The position numbers and the translations under genes are program-made. Shown here in pieces: positions 45,239-57,691 of a DNA stretch of 64,000 nt (position 1 is the stretch's first letter; each line of letters starts with the position of its first letter). The stretch is from Antennarius striatus (lineage: Eukaryota; Chordata; Actinopteri; Lophiiformes; Antennariidae): the NCBI RefSeq assembly GCF_040054535.1, contig NC_090780.1, positions 10,568,501 through 10,632,500 on the forward strand, read 5' to 3'. The notes under the pieces were generated by a model. That model was not told where the DNA came from and searched no databases. It was given only the letters and a program-made list of their open reading frames with translations.

Positions 45239-46748
45239 AAACTTTTTCGAAAACAAATATCAACTCACAATAAAGGTGATTAATCTTGAAAGTTTTTACC
45301 AAAAGAGACTTACAAAAAGACAACAGTTTGACATATTTAAGGATCATTTTATTAGTCTATGTACAACCATGACTTTAAGAATATCCTGAAGATTTCCAAA
45401 GACTTGTCCACCAGTTTGACTCTCACACGTTGATCTGTAAATCAAAAAGATAAAATTCACAACAGTCAAAAGAAAATCAGGACATATTGCTTAATAAATA
45501 GGCAATTTAGCATAACTGTTTAAAAAGCTTGTTGTCATTGCAGTTGAGCAAGTTTATCAGCAGGACATGCCCTCACCTATTCTTTTTTAAATTCTTAATT
45601 TATTGCCAAAACATCTTAATTGGCAAATTCTTCATGCTGGACATATGTGAAAACTGAGGCAAATTTACCTCAATTTTAAAGCTTTTTGAGCCTCTTGTGT
45701 ATTCAAATAAATAAAATATACTGAACTGCAAAAATCAGTGAGGAATACTAAGTTAAAAGAAAGTGAAATTTAAAGAATTGCAGCAATCAACCCATTAAAG
45801 ACAAGTGTATCATACTTGATACACTTTGCTTTAATGAATTTGAGACTTCTACATCATAATTTGATATTTTTTCCTGAAAAACCTGAAGTATACAATTATA
45901 TGCATGCATCTGCATTTTGCATGTAAAAAAAAATCCATAAATTAAAACTGTCAGAGTTATGTTCATAATAATAGCAGTGTGTTTAAAAAAGTGAGTAAAC
46001 CTCAAAATTCTTCAAATAAATTTTATTTTAATGCACAGAAATGCATTTGGGACACTGTATATTCTATTTAAAAGCAAGAAAAGTGGGAAAAGTATTGAAT
46101 TTGATATTTTAAAGAAATTCAAGAAATATGTTGAACAAATACTGTACAAGTTTTGACATTTATTTACAAACTCAAAAAGGTACTTTATAAACTAAGATAT
46201 GTTTGAATATCCAACTTTACGGAGAATCATAAATTAATATTTAGTTGCACAACCACAGTTTGTGATAACTGCTTCACATCTGTGGTGCATGGAGTCGACC
46301 AACATCTGGCACTAGTCCACAAGTATTGCAGCCCACAATTCCTCTGCATTTCTTGGTTTTGCCTCATGAACAGCATTTTTTTTATGTCAGCCAACAAGTT
46401 TCCTTTTATTTTTTTTAAAAAAAGTTTTTTGAAAAATTTGTCAAATGGTTCCATCAAGACCTTATTTTTTAAAAATTAAACTTTTCTGGCAAATAACAGC
46501 TCAGGCTTCAAAGTTAAGTTCAGCAATAAAGCATAGCATTAAAAGTGTAGTCAGTACTGTAATATTTTTCATTTTTAAAAACACAAACCAACATACACTG
46601 TTTTTTGGGGAGGCTGGAACAGAACTATGGCTTTTCAATTCATATCAATGATAAAAAGGAAAACTGATTTGATATACATGGAAATTGAGTTTTAAACTTG
46701 TAAGTCAACATACCACTTTGCTGTATTTTGACTTTCACAAGACTTACA
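45239..46748. other. AT-rich region downstream of ndufb2
   Basis: No exon or repeat family was recognised. A minus-strand AATAAA at about 46405-46410 could end the ndufb2 transcript. Confidence 0.45.
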
Positions 46749-48176
46749 CTATTCTGCATCATCTGGTGGGATTCCAAGCTCCTCATCCGTCCACTCGGAA
46801 GGATCAGGAAAGGGAAAGTGACCCTAGTGCAAGGAAAAACATTTAACATTTCAAATTTATATCTGGAGATCATGTGCTTGCACAAAACATCATACGTGTA
46901 GTTATACACAACTAGTAATCCACTATAATATACACATACTAGGGAGAACCCATGGAAATTCCACGATAAAACAATATCAGACTTCATATCAAATATGAAA
47001 ACAAATGTATTTATATTATAAACCAAGCACACCCAACATATTCCAAAATAAACATGGTGACGTAACGACTTTGTGTTGCCAAATCATGGATTGCTCTGGG
47101 TGGGCATTGCGAAGCTGCAGATGAATGTTAGCAGGCTAACTGGAGAAAGAAAGCTAACTAATCGTAAGATTTAGAAAGGAGCTAACGTTAAAGGAAAAGC
47201 CACCTGTCAAAAGAGCAGGTGGAAAAGAAGTTTTAGAGAAGCTATAGTTGTTAGCTGACTACATTAACAGAATTGCATGTAGTTACTTAAAGACTGTTTT
47301 TGTCAGATGCCCGAGGAGCATTTTGGATACTACAGTACTACATCGATTGCCCCGTTCCAAACGGAAACCATAGCTGGACAGACTGTTGGTGCTAACCAGC
47401 TAGTTTCACTCAGAAATCTTTGCTATTTTCTGTGTCGTTCCTGCTGTTTGGACTTTCTGCTCAAAAACATGAAAATTGTTGGAACAGTTATGACACTCTA
47501 AAATTATTTTAACTGGGAAGTCCATGTATAGTTATTTCTTCTCCTAACATAGGAGATGCCTTACGCCACTGGTCTAAAAGTGACGTCTGTGCGGATTAAC
47601 GCAAAGACGAATGCGTATGTCTGTTCCGCTTGACAGGTTTCGGTTATCTGACAGGTTACCAGCTTCTACCCCTAAATTAAGCGCCCACAACCACGCCAGT
47701 TTTCTGGATTAAAATCAAGGCAGATTATCCTGAGATTGCCCTAAGAGTATCAAAAACCCTGCTTCCATTTCCAGTCTTTGTGAAGCGGGATTTTCTGCAA
47801 TGACCGCAAAGAAAACCAAACTGCGGAGTAGACCGGACGTCCAGAACACACTTCAGGTGTCATTGTCTTCCATTACCTCTAGATCAGCGGTCCCCAACCA
47901 CTAATTCTCATTATTGTAATTATTATTTGATTGACTTGTTCACCCTTTCATTGCAAATGATCAGTTTTTCTCCTACGTTGAATTCACTGATTGTGAGTCG
48001 CTATATTTCAAAATAAACCTCATCAGTGCAGTCACTTCAATCAAGTTTTTAATATAATTATTTCTTACAATTATTTAGTTTACAGAGATGTTGATAACTT
48101 ATGATAATTTATGAAAAAAGGTTGTTTATTGTCTGTTGATGTTTGCATTTTACATAAAACCACTGCGGATGATTTG

Positions 48177-48208
<32 letters not shown>

Positions 48209-49491
48209 TAGACTACAGCTGTCCTGGCATCATTAACGATTATCGAGCAAATGAAGACCGGTCTGTGAAAATATTGTCTTTAATGAATCGGTCCGTGGCG
48301 CAAAAAGGTTGGGGACCACTGCCTTACTACTTATTGTAAGTAAGTAACTTACTACTTATTACTTATTGTTCACGTGATTCGTTCTGGCAGATGCGCCGTG
48401 ATTGGCTGGGCACTTGATTGGTTGGGCACTTGATTGACAGATAGTGGGTGGAGTTGGTGACAGTGTGACACTTTCAAGTGAGCTTATTAATATATAGGTG
48501 GGGTTACATTATATACATATATACAAATAAATTGCATATATAGGCCAGACAGCACTGAGACTATGTTATTTAATTGGTGTGATAAATACTAAAACCTGAA
48601 CCATATTAAAACAGTATCCAGGCTATGATAAAACAAATTCATACCATATGATCCCATTCAGTCAAATCATTGACTGTACTGTATACATTTAATTTTATCG
48701 TCACCATAACATTTGATGTCAACATAACATCTCATTTTCTGTGATTCTTTCATTCATGCCAAGTCAACTGGAAAACTGTGAAGATGTGTCACCTCTCATC
48801 CAAGTCTTCTTCATTTCTGAGCAGCTAGTGGGGAGTTCTGGGTATTTAACCTCGTGCAACTGGTTCAGGTCATTGAGTCGTGAGAGATGCTGAAACCCAG
48901 TCCTGTGGGTTTCACTATGGCCAATGTGTCGAGTTTGAGTGACAAAGTCCTGAGAGTTTTTAATGTGGTGTTAGCATCTTTGAGAGACCCTGCTGTGTAT
49001 CTGAGCCCCTATCCCAAGTTTTATTTCATCCACTACCAGCATTGACGTGTTCTGTTCAGTGAAAGTTGAGCTGGAAACTGCACGTTTACTTACAATGACT
49101 GCTTCATAATCATGCCAGAGGTGCCAAAGGATCCAAAACCACATGGCACCACTTAAAAGTTCTCCCTGGAACTTCTGGTTCTTCGTTAACTGAGGAAATT
49201 GTCTGTACTGAGGTTCGATGTGTGGCTCCCCGCCAGCCCTACAGCACACAAAAAACATAAAAATAAAAATATCAACCTATAAACTCACGTTTCACATTTA
49301 CAACGTCGTTTCACTTTCAACAATTAATAAACTTGATTATCGATCTTGTTCGTGTGTCAATGCTAACGTAGCAGCTAAACGGCTAGCTGTCTCGATAACA
49401 CTCACTTCCTTGTGGTTATTCTCAGCGGACCCCGGGCAACGAGCCGGGATCCTGTTCGAAGGACCCCCAGGGCCCTCCCAAAAGAAGACAT
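46749..49491 (-). CDS. ndufb2: NADH:ubiquinone oxidoreductase subunit B2
   Basis: A small accessory subunit in the membrane arm of mitochondrial complex I. Three minus-strand exons: 49406-49491, 49094-49238 and 46749-46823, giving 101 aa (human 105). The N-terminus [20 protein letters not shown] is arginine-rich without acidic residues, as expected of a mitochondrial presequence. Exon 2 encodes [19 protein letters not shown] and a single membrane span ([15 protein letters not shown]). Exon 3 encodes [20 protein letters not shown] and DDAE. The match to human NDUFB2 is strong in every exon and the splice phases agree. The second intron (2.3 kb) holds a hAT-like MITE and a Penelope-like scrap. 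An RTE fragment lies just upstream of the promoter. Confidence 0.96.
47885..48321. mobile_element. hAT-like MITE
   Basis: Inverted ends cagcggtccccaacc at the left and ggttggggaccactg at the right, with gtccgtggcgcaaaaagg inside the right end. The ends match a widespread hAT-type nonautonomous element. The internal sequence is AT-rich with a (TATC)n tract and no coding capacity. No 8-bp target duplication was visible (left ctctagat, right ccttacta), so the copy is old or the ends are slightly off. Confidence 0.6.
48177..48208. repeat. (TATC)n microsatellite
   Basis: About eight TATC units inside the hAT-like MITE. Confidence 0.9.
48755..48985 (+). repeat. Penelope-like 3'-flank scrap
   Basis: Contains caagtcaactgg, cacctctcatccaag, cttcttcatttctgagcagc, then tggggagttctgggtattta. 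This is the same order as the non-coding 3' region of Penelope-like elements as I remember it. It is in ndufb2 intron 2. Confidence 0.45.
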
Positions 49492-49863
49492 GATGGCTCA
49501 GCTAAACCACAACTGTCTTCTTTTCGGTAATGTGTTCCGAGTTCACCGTCTCGTTTACCCAAGAGTCACCTTCTCCGGTTGTTGATAAACTATGTCCGAT
49601 CAAAGACGACTGTGATTGGCTGAGGAGGAGGAGGAGGAGGAGGAGCCTTTCTTCTTCACTGGGCTTTATTCGGCGGCTTTTATCCTTACATATTTTTCTA
49701 CTTCCTCCCTCTGGATTTACCGGACTACTACAGCGTCCATCACCAACAGGCTTTCAGCTGTATAAAAACATATTTTCGTGTCTATTTGCAAACCATTCCA
49801 CATTCAAAGGCCGTTCTGTTCATTTAAGCACCGTCTCTCTTTTTAAAGACATTTTTAAGGACT
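49492..49863 (-). promoter_or_regulatory. ndufb2 promoter region
   Basis: Sequence immediately upstream of the ndufb2 ATG. It includes a (GGA)n tract at about 49622-49644 (gaggaggaggagg). The likely start site is within the first 100 nt. It is bounded upstream by a young RTE fragment. Confidence 0.4.
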
Positions 49864-50444
49864 GTTGCAAAATATCAAATAGGTGAAGAAGCGTGTACAG
49901 GCAGGATGGAACAGGTGGAGGAAAGTGTCAGGTGTGATGTGTGATAGAAGAGTTTCAGCTAAAATGAAAGGAAAGGTGTACAAAACTGTGGTGAGACCAG
50001 AGATGTTGTTTGGTCTAGAGACAGTGTCACTGAGGAAAAGACAGGAGACAGAGCTGGAGGTAGCAGAGATGAAGATGCTGAGGTTCTCTTTGGGAGTGAC
50101 CAGGATGGATAGGATCAGGAATGAGTACATCAGAGGGACAGCACATGTTAGAGGTTTTGGAGATAAAGTCAGAGAGGCCAGACTGAGATGGTTTGGACAT
50201 GTCCAGAGGAGAGATAGTGAATATATTGGTAGAAGGATGCTGAGTTTTGAACTGCCAGGCAGGAGGCCTAGAGGAAGACCAAAGAGGAGGTTTATGGATG
50301 TAGTGAAAGAGGACATGAAGGTAGTTGATGTGAGAGAAGAGGATGCAGAAGACAGGGTTAGATGGAGGCAACTAATTCGCTGTGGCGACCCCTGAAGGGA
50401 AAAGCCGAAAGAAAAAGAAGTAGAAGAGAGACAGTTGCAAAATA
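49864..50444 (+). mobile_element. RTE LINE, young 3' fragment with target-site duplication
   Basis: Element 49875-50433 (559 bp) between perfect 11-bp duplications gttgcaaaata (49864-49874, 50434-50444). One clean open frame (49883-50395) encodes the ORF2 C-terminus: KKRVQAGWNRWRKVSGVMCD, TVVRPEMLFGLETVSLRKRQ, FGHVQRRDSEYIGRRML, ELPGRRPRGRPKRRFMDVV. It then has the usual gacccctgaagggaaaagcc tail. It is almost identical to the 3' end of the 3.2-kb copy at 18.9-22.15 kb. Confidence 0.9.
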
Positions 50445-51042
50445 CTTGCTTGTGAGGAAATTGTCAGATCCTTTAAGGAAAAACATTTTTGTCTAACTAT
50501 GTTGCAGATGTTCCATAAGCTGTTACAGTAAACAACATGTTGCTTGTTTGACTCTGAAATTCTCAAAAGCACGAGTGAAGACATTTTAAGTTGAGTGGGA
50601 TGTTTAATTAAGGATATACTTTTTGAAACACATACAAAGTAGAAACACTGGAGGGCGTAACAGGGTTATTTCCCCAGCAAGGAATCTATTCTTATCCAGT
50701 TCAGACAAAACAAGGGTGTTATCTTTGATTCATCTTTAAAATGAGTAGCAAGCATCTTCAATTCAAACTGTAGTCAGCTTCAGATAACATTTGTCAAAAA
50801 TGTTACATCATCTTTGAGCTTCAATTGGTGTGCACATGTAAGGCTTTTAGGGCATATAATACTCAACAAGACTTGCAGTGGCTGTGCTTGTGCAGCGTGA
50901 AATGCAATCCTTCCTCCTGCTCACATTTGGAACTGCTTCAGTTCTTCAGCTGAACACGCCAAGCTATCAGTGTTATTTCAAGTGAATGTGCAACATTCAT
51001 GTTCCTCTATATGCTTATCTACTTGGCATATCACGGCAGCAG
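50445..51042. other. intergenic, no feature recognised
   Basis: Between the RTE fragment and the tentative membrane-protein exons. It may hold their promoter, but no motif stands out. Confidence 0.4.
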
Positions 51043-52346
51043 ATGGATACCAAGGAAACAGCGGTTAAAATTGTAAGTACTGTAGTTGTTGTTCTTATAA
51101 GTTATTAAAGGATGTGTTTCTGTTCTATTAGCACCCTGCATATTAATCTACATTTTATTGATGTTCCTTTCCTCAGTCAGATAGTGAATGCTGTAGTCAT
51201 AACACTTGTATTGGTCCCTCAGTTTTACGTCATAGGAAGGTAAGAATGAAAGCAGCTCATGGTTTGTGCATATTCATGTGCAGTAGGTAGAATATATTGA
51301 TAACGTGTGTTTTATTCAAAAGGTCTAAATCATCAAGATACTGTAAGCAGCCTCTTTTGAACAACCTGTCAGCCTCCATTGCCTTCTCTTTTATAGCTTC
51401 AGGTGAATTCCACCACAAGACACAAAGAGATAAGTATACAGCGGACGTAAGCGTACTGCAAGGGTGCATTTCATTAGAGGCATTGAGGATAATGGTTATG
51501 TGCTACGGTGGGGGTGGTGATCAAAATATGCCCTCGGTTGGTGCCAACCTAGAAGGGACACTCTGTTGTTGTCCCAGCTACCACACCATTAACAAAAAAA
51601 TACACCTCCATTGTGATCAGTGCAGATATTTATCATGACACATAATTTTGTTCATGTGAGAGGCTGATGAGAGGATTAGTCAAGGCCGATGATAACATAA
51701 TATAAAGATTGAACTGCAAATGGTTTTATGTGTATATTAATAAACTTTGTCATATAAATGTATGTAAAATAGCAGGGCTAAAAGTAGATGTTTTCATTTT
51801 TGTAAACAGGTTAATAAAAAAATACATCTTGTCCCATCACTGATTTAAAACATATTCACCATTAATGTCACCTAGCATGCAAAAAGATGATGACTAAGTT
51901 CTAACAACAAGAAATTGATATGAACATAACTGTGACTGCTTCTACAGGTTTTTCTGTGATATTCACATTAATTGAGCCGATTCCTCAGAGTTTGTGGGCT
52001 TCCTATCATTTGTTTGGGCTGCTGTCATGTGGAGAAGGTCTATGTACCACCATCCTGACTCTGACTGCCAAAGATTGTGTAAGAAACAAATGTTCATATT
52101 AATAAAGTTGATGGAAAAACTGCAGCAACAGAGTGACCTCAATGTTTATATTTACAGGTGAAAACCACCCCTGAGCTCTACTACATGTCGCTTTTTCAAA
52201 CAGTTGCTTCTATTCTCAGTACAGGTGACGTATATGTCTTATTCACACTGTATGGAAAGGTTCATGGGGAGAACCTTCAGTTCTGTAACACCTTCTTGTG
52301 TGTGTTCAGGTTTCTTTATGGTAAGAGGAGGCCTCTGGTTGACTAA
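51043..52346 (+). CDS. tentative multi-exon gene for an unrecognised membrane protein
   Basis: Candidate + strand exons with good splice signals: 51043-51072 (MDTKETAVKI, donor gtaagt); 51177-51239 (SDSECCSHNTC onwards, donor gtaaga); an exon near 51352-51470 (PLLNNLSASIAFSFIASG, EFHHKTQRDKYTAD, donor gtaagc); about 51948-52080 (FSVIFTLIEPIPQSLWASYH, LFGLLSCGEGLCTTILTLTA, KDC); and 52158 to the stop near 52346 (TPELYYMSLFQTVASILST, GDVYVLFTLYGKVHGENLQF, CNTFLCVFRFLYGKRR). The last two join in phase 0 and read as two or three hydrophobic spans. The junction between the third and fourth exon does not close in phase with the donors I can see, so an exon boundary is wrong or the gene is damaged. 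The order E-x5-LW then GDVY faintly recalls EBP/EXPERA sterol-isomerase proteins, but the spacing is too long; I do not assign a family. Confidence 0.35.
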
Positions 52347-54369
52347 GTTGAACCCTGGGACAGACCTGAGCGGAAACAATGAGAGTCCAGCTGTCCCACA
52401 TTGACATCCTATCCTCTGCATATTAAGATTTTATGTGCTTTTTATGCCCCCAGCAGCTTGTAACTAAACACCATGTGAAAAAAAGAAAGAAAAAGAAACA
52501 CGATGAGTTAATCCCGCTTTCTTCGAGCTCACTTCAGACAAATACCACAGCACATATGTTAAAACTGTTTATATTTGTTTATGGATATATTACATTAGTT
52601 CATTTGCCAAAAAATTTGCACACAAAATATTTGTAACACAATTATACAAAAAAAGATGTTAAATCTGTATGGCATCATTGGCAAAATACATCGTCATTAA
52701 AGCAGGAAATTTCAAATGTTGTGTGTTGAATTGCTGAAACTACATTGGTCATGAAAATTAAAGAGCTGAGAGAATTTCAAAACAAGTAATTTTAACTTCA
52801 CTGGATAAAGCAAACTTGGAAAAATTGCTTTGGTGATTAACAAAAAACCCAATAAATTTTAAAAAATGAAAGTCATATCCACTAAAGGTAATGAAATGCA
52901 AGTGTGTCTAGTTCAGGAATATGTTTTTCACAAGTAAAGTACCAAATACTTTTAGAAAAATTGAAATACCCAAAATATTTTCATAAAATTGATCCAATCA
53001 CATTTTAGTTTTATGTTATGTTGATCACTCCTTCTAAACAATATTTTAAATTACACAGTGAAATGCAATCCTGCAAAATAAATTCACCTGAGATCTTACA
53101 AACATTATAGGTCGTATGTAAAAAAATCTGTTGGCTTTTAAGTACCATATTTTCAAAACATCAAATTGTCACAGTGTTAGGAGTCAGGTACCCTGTTGAT
53201 TGTAAACAGCATGTAGACATATATGCTTCATATATTTTTACTCACCTCATAATTCGGCTACAAAAAACTAAAAATTCCATTTATGTTTCCCGCTCACCCA
53301 AATATAAAATATTTATATGAGGAACATTTCAGCTGTTTCCATCCATTAACATCAAATTACAAATGCTTAGCATTCCTGCTAACGAACTGTCAAAGTTTTT
53401 GACTGAACCTGAACTGAGTTATTTCATATTTCAGTTTCGGTGCAATTTCCATTACTGAATGAACACCTTGAAAATCCACAGACTTGTAAATTGACTGAAA
53501 GGCTGTTTTTCAAAGGGAGACACTCTGTAAACCACAATGTCTCTTTTCTCTCTTCTTCATTATGTCTTTCCTTCAGCAAATTCATCCCCTGCAGAGAGAC
53601 AGCTCTAGGGAAGAGTTCAGTTACAGGTTCTCTGCAACTAAACAGTGATTGTTATAACATATTTAGACTGGTGTCCCGTCAAACAATCAACAATGTTTAA
53701 TCAATGGAAACGTCAAGCACAAATGTTTATCAGAAACTTCAAGCACTCGTCCTTTAACTCTTCATCAGTTTTCTAACATATGATTGCACCGCAACACAAA
53801 AACAACTTTGTGAAAATTATCATCATCTGCATTTTATAAAGTGTTCTATATTCACATTACAGCATTTTGGAAATGGCCTGAAGAAAGGCTGAAAACTCTT
53901 CAGTACATTCAGCCGGCCAGTAGATGGCAGTGTACCTTTTGAGAGCAACACCACAGAAAATCATCACTTGCCTGCATACAAGAGTTTTTCTATAAAGTGA
54001 CAAACATGTGGCAAACAAAGGACAACACAACTAATGCATCTCTGCTGGTCCCAGTATTGGTTGAAAAACAGAAATAAAACTGGTCAGTCTGTTTTCCTTG
54101 TTATTCTGTCCATGTGCTTGTTTAAGGCTGGAACCGTAACAGCCACGCTGGCCATGGGACTGTCATCTCTATTTTCAGAAGAGTTTTGTTTCACCAGTTT
54201 ACACACTGTTGGTAATGGTGATGTTTACAAAAGTTCAACTCCGGACCCTTGATGCTTCATTGGGCTACCAAACCCCCACTGTTGTGCAAACAAAGAGCAC
54301 AGCAAAAGTTTCCTGTTTTATAATAGAACCATCGTGCAAAATGATCACTGAAAGTTAGGAATGAGATTC
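52347..54369 (-). other. h6pd 3' flank and probable 3'UTR
   Basis: AT-rich. Open frames on the + strand here are short and not protein-like. The near part is probably the h6pd 3'UTR; the poly(A) site was not fixed. Confidence 0.45.
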
Positions 54370-57017
54370 CTATCCCAGAAGTGCATCGTAGTCTATGTAC
54401 CAAACAAGCTTGCCATTAGTAGGCTTCACCCCAGTGACCGGCCATTTATCTGGATTGTTCTTCACTCGGCTCATCTGGGTCAGCATGTCATGCTTACCTT
54501 TGCCCATCACTAGAAGAGCAACACGTTGAGCTTGGTTTATGGCTTTTAAGGTGAGGCTCATACGTTGGTGAGGCTTGAAGGGGCTCTCAGTGACGGCGAC
54601 TAAACTCTCACCATGTTCGCTGGCCAGGGAACTACCACTGAACAGAGAAGCTACGTGGCTGTCTTGTCCAACTCCCAGAAGCACAAAGTGGAATCTGGAC
54701 TGATAAACCAACTTGCTGATTTCTTTCTCATAACGCAGCGCTCCTCCATCCTCATCAACACAAAGACGGTGATTAATCTGCACTGGCATGGGGTGGATGT
54801 TGTAATAAGGGATCTTGACATGATACAACAGGTGGTCATGGAGGCTATGAAAATTAGACTCCATTTCAGTCAGAGGCACGCAGCGCTCATCCACCATCCA
54901 CACATGAGTGTTCCTCCAGGGGAAGGAGAAGTGGTGCTGGGCCAACCTGTGGAACAAAGCGAGGGGGGTGGAGCCTCCAGAAAGGGCCATGTGGAAAACC
55001 CCATCTTTATACACCGCTGCCTCCGCAGCCTCCTGCAGATCAACAGCGAGCCTCTCCACCAGCTCCTCAGCCCAAGCTGACACCATTTCATCACTACGAA
55101 ATTTCCCTTGCATCACTTGAAAACCATTGGGCGACGTGCCACTAACGTGATCGTCATTGATAATCACCACCTCATTGTGGTAGATAATTTCTTTTCCTTT
55201 CACATGGACATCCAGTAAATCTCCATTCTCTGCACCCCCAGGGTAAATACGGGGATAAGAGTTGGTAAGGCTGAGGAGCAGCGGTGTCCATAAGCCCCAG
55301 GAAGCAAGCAGATTTTCAGTACTAACAAAACTATTCTTGTATCCAGCAAAAATTTGATAGATAAGTTCTGAATAAGCTTCTCTGTATTCTATTGGAGTTT
55401 GCACGTAGTATTCTGAAATGGGTAATCCCAAAACGTTGAGATCTGAATGATCTGTTACTTCTTTCCAATCACTGTCCATTGCAGCTGGCTTGAACAAATT
55501 CTTACTGACAAGAATTGCTGGATATTTAAGGCTGCCATGGCCAAAGTGGAAAACTATTTGTTTAGGTTTGCAGTGAATGCTGCCTTGGCTCTGAAGGCAA
55601 AAAATGTCATTCTTGAAAAGTATGCGTGCATATCCAACTCGCTCATCTAACATCTTCCCTGAGCTCAGAAGAATTGGCACACCTTCATACTGGGGGTCAT
55701 CAATGTGTGCCAACACAGCTGAAATACAAAAAACAAGCAATGATTTTTTACAATTCCAACAGTAAAAATGACACGGGACATTAAAAATAACATGTTTAAA
55801 AATAAAATCCATCACTACCTGCAAATGTGGGTGTGAGAGTCACTTGATCTTTCGTCTGATTGAGCTCCTGTCGAACCTCAGCTTGGTAGGCTTGGTACTG
55901 GCCGACCACAGCTTTACTCTTTCCTATAGGCAGGAGGGACCTGATGATCTGCAGCTTGTTTTGTATGACTTCCTCACTGCTGCTCAAATTCAGAGGCAGC
56001 CTCATGGTCAACAGTGTCATGATCTCAGTGATGTGGTTCTGTAGCATATCTCTTATCACCCCGTACTGATCGTAGTATTGTATACGACCTTGAGGAGTGA
56101 CCAGATATTAAAGGGATTCTTGTTACTTGAGTGTTCATTTAGACTTAAGACTTTAGATTTACAGGAGTATTCACATTTGTTATCACCTTTAACATCCAGG
56201 GTTTCTTTCAATATAATCTCCACTCTCTCAATGTGATGCTTGTTCCAAATGGGATCCAGTAATTTCTTATTCCCTGCCCTGAAAGGAAGTATCTTTGCAA
56301 CCACCTTTAGAAAAAGCAACTCTATGAATCAATCATTTCTACTATGGAGCCACATACTATTGAGGATATTCTTACCTGCTTCCCAAGGTAATGATCAATT
56401 CTGTACATTTCTTCATCCTTCAAGGAGCTCCCAAGCTGAGATGCAAGTTCCTGGGCACTCCTGAGATCATGTCCAAAAGGTTTCTCTAGTACCACCTTTA
56501 ACCACGCCCCACCGTTTGGCCTACAGCTACTGTTAATCTTACTGGAGATGTCTGCATATGCAAATGCTGGAACTGAGAGATAGAAGAGTCTCCCTGCCTC
56601 AGTTATTTCCTCTTGTTGAAGCTCTTGCTCGATGTGTTTGGCCAAGTCTTGGTAGTCCTTTAGGGTCTTCAGCTGCCTGTACTGTGAGAGGCGCAAGAAC
56701 TGCTCTTTCAGCAGAGCGCATTGCTCTGGTGATATAGTCTTTGAGCAGGACACAGCCTTCAGTGTCTCAAAGAGGACTGGAGTGGCCTTTTCAGAGGGTA
56801 ACAGTCCTCCACCGTAAAAAGAAAAGGTGTTTCGACTCCTGACCTGTTTCACATACAGCTCAAAGAAGCCCTGCCACAGGTACTTCTTTGCCAAGTCCCC
56901 TGTGCCTCCAACTATCACCACTGAAACATGGCCGGGTCTCTGCACCTCCTCCTTAACCTCGCCATTTCCCACCTGGACACCTAGAGCGACCAGCAACAGG
57001 ATCACACTCACAAACAT
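54370..57017 (-). CDS. h6pd: hexose-6-phosphate dehydrogenase / 6-phosphogluconolactonase
   Basis: A bifunctional enzyme of the endoplasmic reticulum lumen. It oxidises glucose-6-phosphate with NADP+ and hydrolyses the lactone, supplying NADPH (for example to 11-beta-HSD1). Coding exons on the minus strand: 56376-57017, 56187-56304, 55819-56088 and 54370-55718, giving 792 aa (human 791). The ATG at 57017 starts a signal peptide (MFVSVILLLVALGVQVGNG). Then follow the Rossmann motif GGTGDLAKKYLW, EKPFGHD and the dehydrogenase active-site signature RIDHYLGKQ ending exon 1. YGVIRDMLQNH and GKMLDERVGYARILFKN come next. The C-terminal lactonase domain has ALSGGSTPLALFHRL, VWMVDERCVPL and LLGVGQDSHVASLF, ending LVWYIDYDALLG. 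The lactonase DGH motif is DSH here. Two 5'UTR exons lie upstream. Confidence 0.97.
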
Positions 57018-57334
57018 CTTCTGGTAACCGTCCAAGCTCCTGTTTCAACACAAAATTAAGAGGCCGTTACAGCAATTGATCCATCAGAACTGATTATGAA
57101 AGACTTATCATTTACATCTACGATCAAATTACAAAGAAAAGCAGTCATTTCCTCACAAGAGGTTGAAACAAAGAAGTGCTTGTAAATTGTGTTTGATAAC
57201 TGATATATCAATCCACAGAGAAAACAGACATTAGATCTATAATAATAGATAATTGTAGACTAATAAACTGTCGATCCAGTAGTGGAGTCTAATAGTCTAA
57301 CAGTTTAGTTCAGCCTGAAAGGATGCATTCATTA

Positions 57335-57691
57335 ATTTTCTTGAAGAGGAGACAATCAGTAATCGTCTTCAGCCGCTTAACCAAATCTGGGTCATGGGGT
57401 ACAATGGAGCTTAACTCAGCTGACATCGGGTAGGAGGTGGGGTACACCCTAGATAAGTCGCCAGGGTATCACAGGGCCACACATAGACAAACACCCATTC
57501 ACTCCCACGATCACACGTATAGACAATTTAGAGTGATCAGTTCACCTAAGCTGCAGGTTTTTGGTGGTGGGAGGAAGCCGGAGAACCCAGGAGTGATCCC
57601 ACACACACGGACAGAACTAACAAATTCCATACAGAAAAACCCCAGGAGGAATTGAACCTAGGACCTTCTTGCTGTGATGCAGCAGCACTAC
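57335..57691 (-). repeat. SINE-like element related to the tRNA-derived family (copy 4, diverged)
   Basis: Shares the body phrase gggaggaagccggagaaccc with the other copies. It also has its own blocks (gtcgccagggtatcacaggg, tagacaatttagagtgatca). On the minus strand the head keeps a weak B box (ggttcaattcc), but the A-box end runs into a poly(A) stretch and is lost. It lies in h6pd intron 1. It is the most diverged of the four. Confidence 0.55.

Noticed and set aside
49855-50316. Minus-strand open frame (153 codons) and a similar one at 12682-13152 (+)
   Set aside because: Both are antisense shadows of the RTE 3' fragments.
51257-51469. Minus-strand frame with a helical look (EAIKEKAMEADRLFKRG)
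   Set aside because: No splice sites in matching phase and no partner exons. The + strand reading has better splice signals.
54613-55080. 155-codon + strand open frame
   Set aside because: Antisense to the h6pd lactonase exon, with no independent protein signal.
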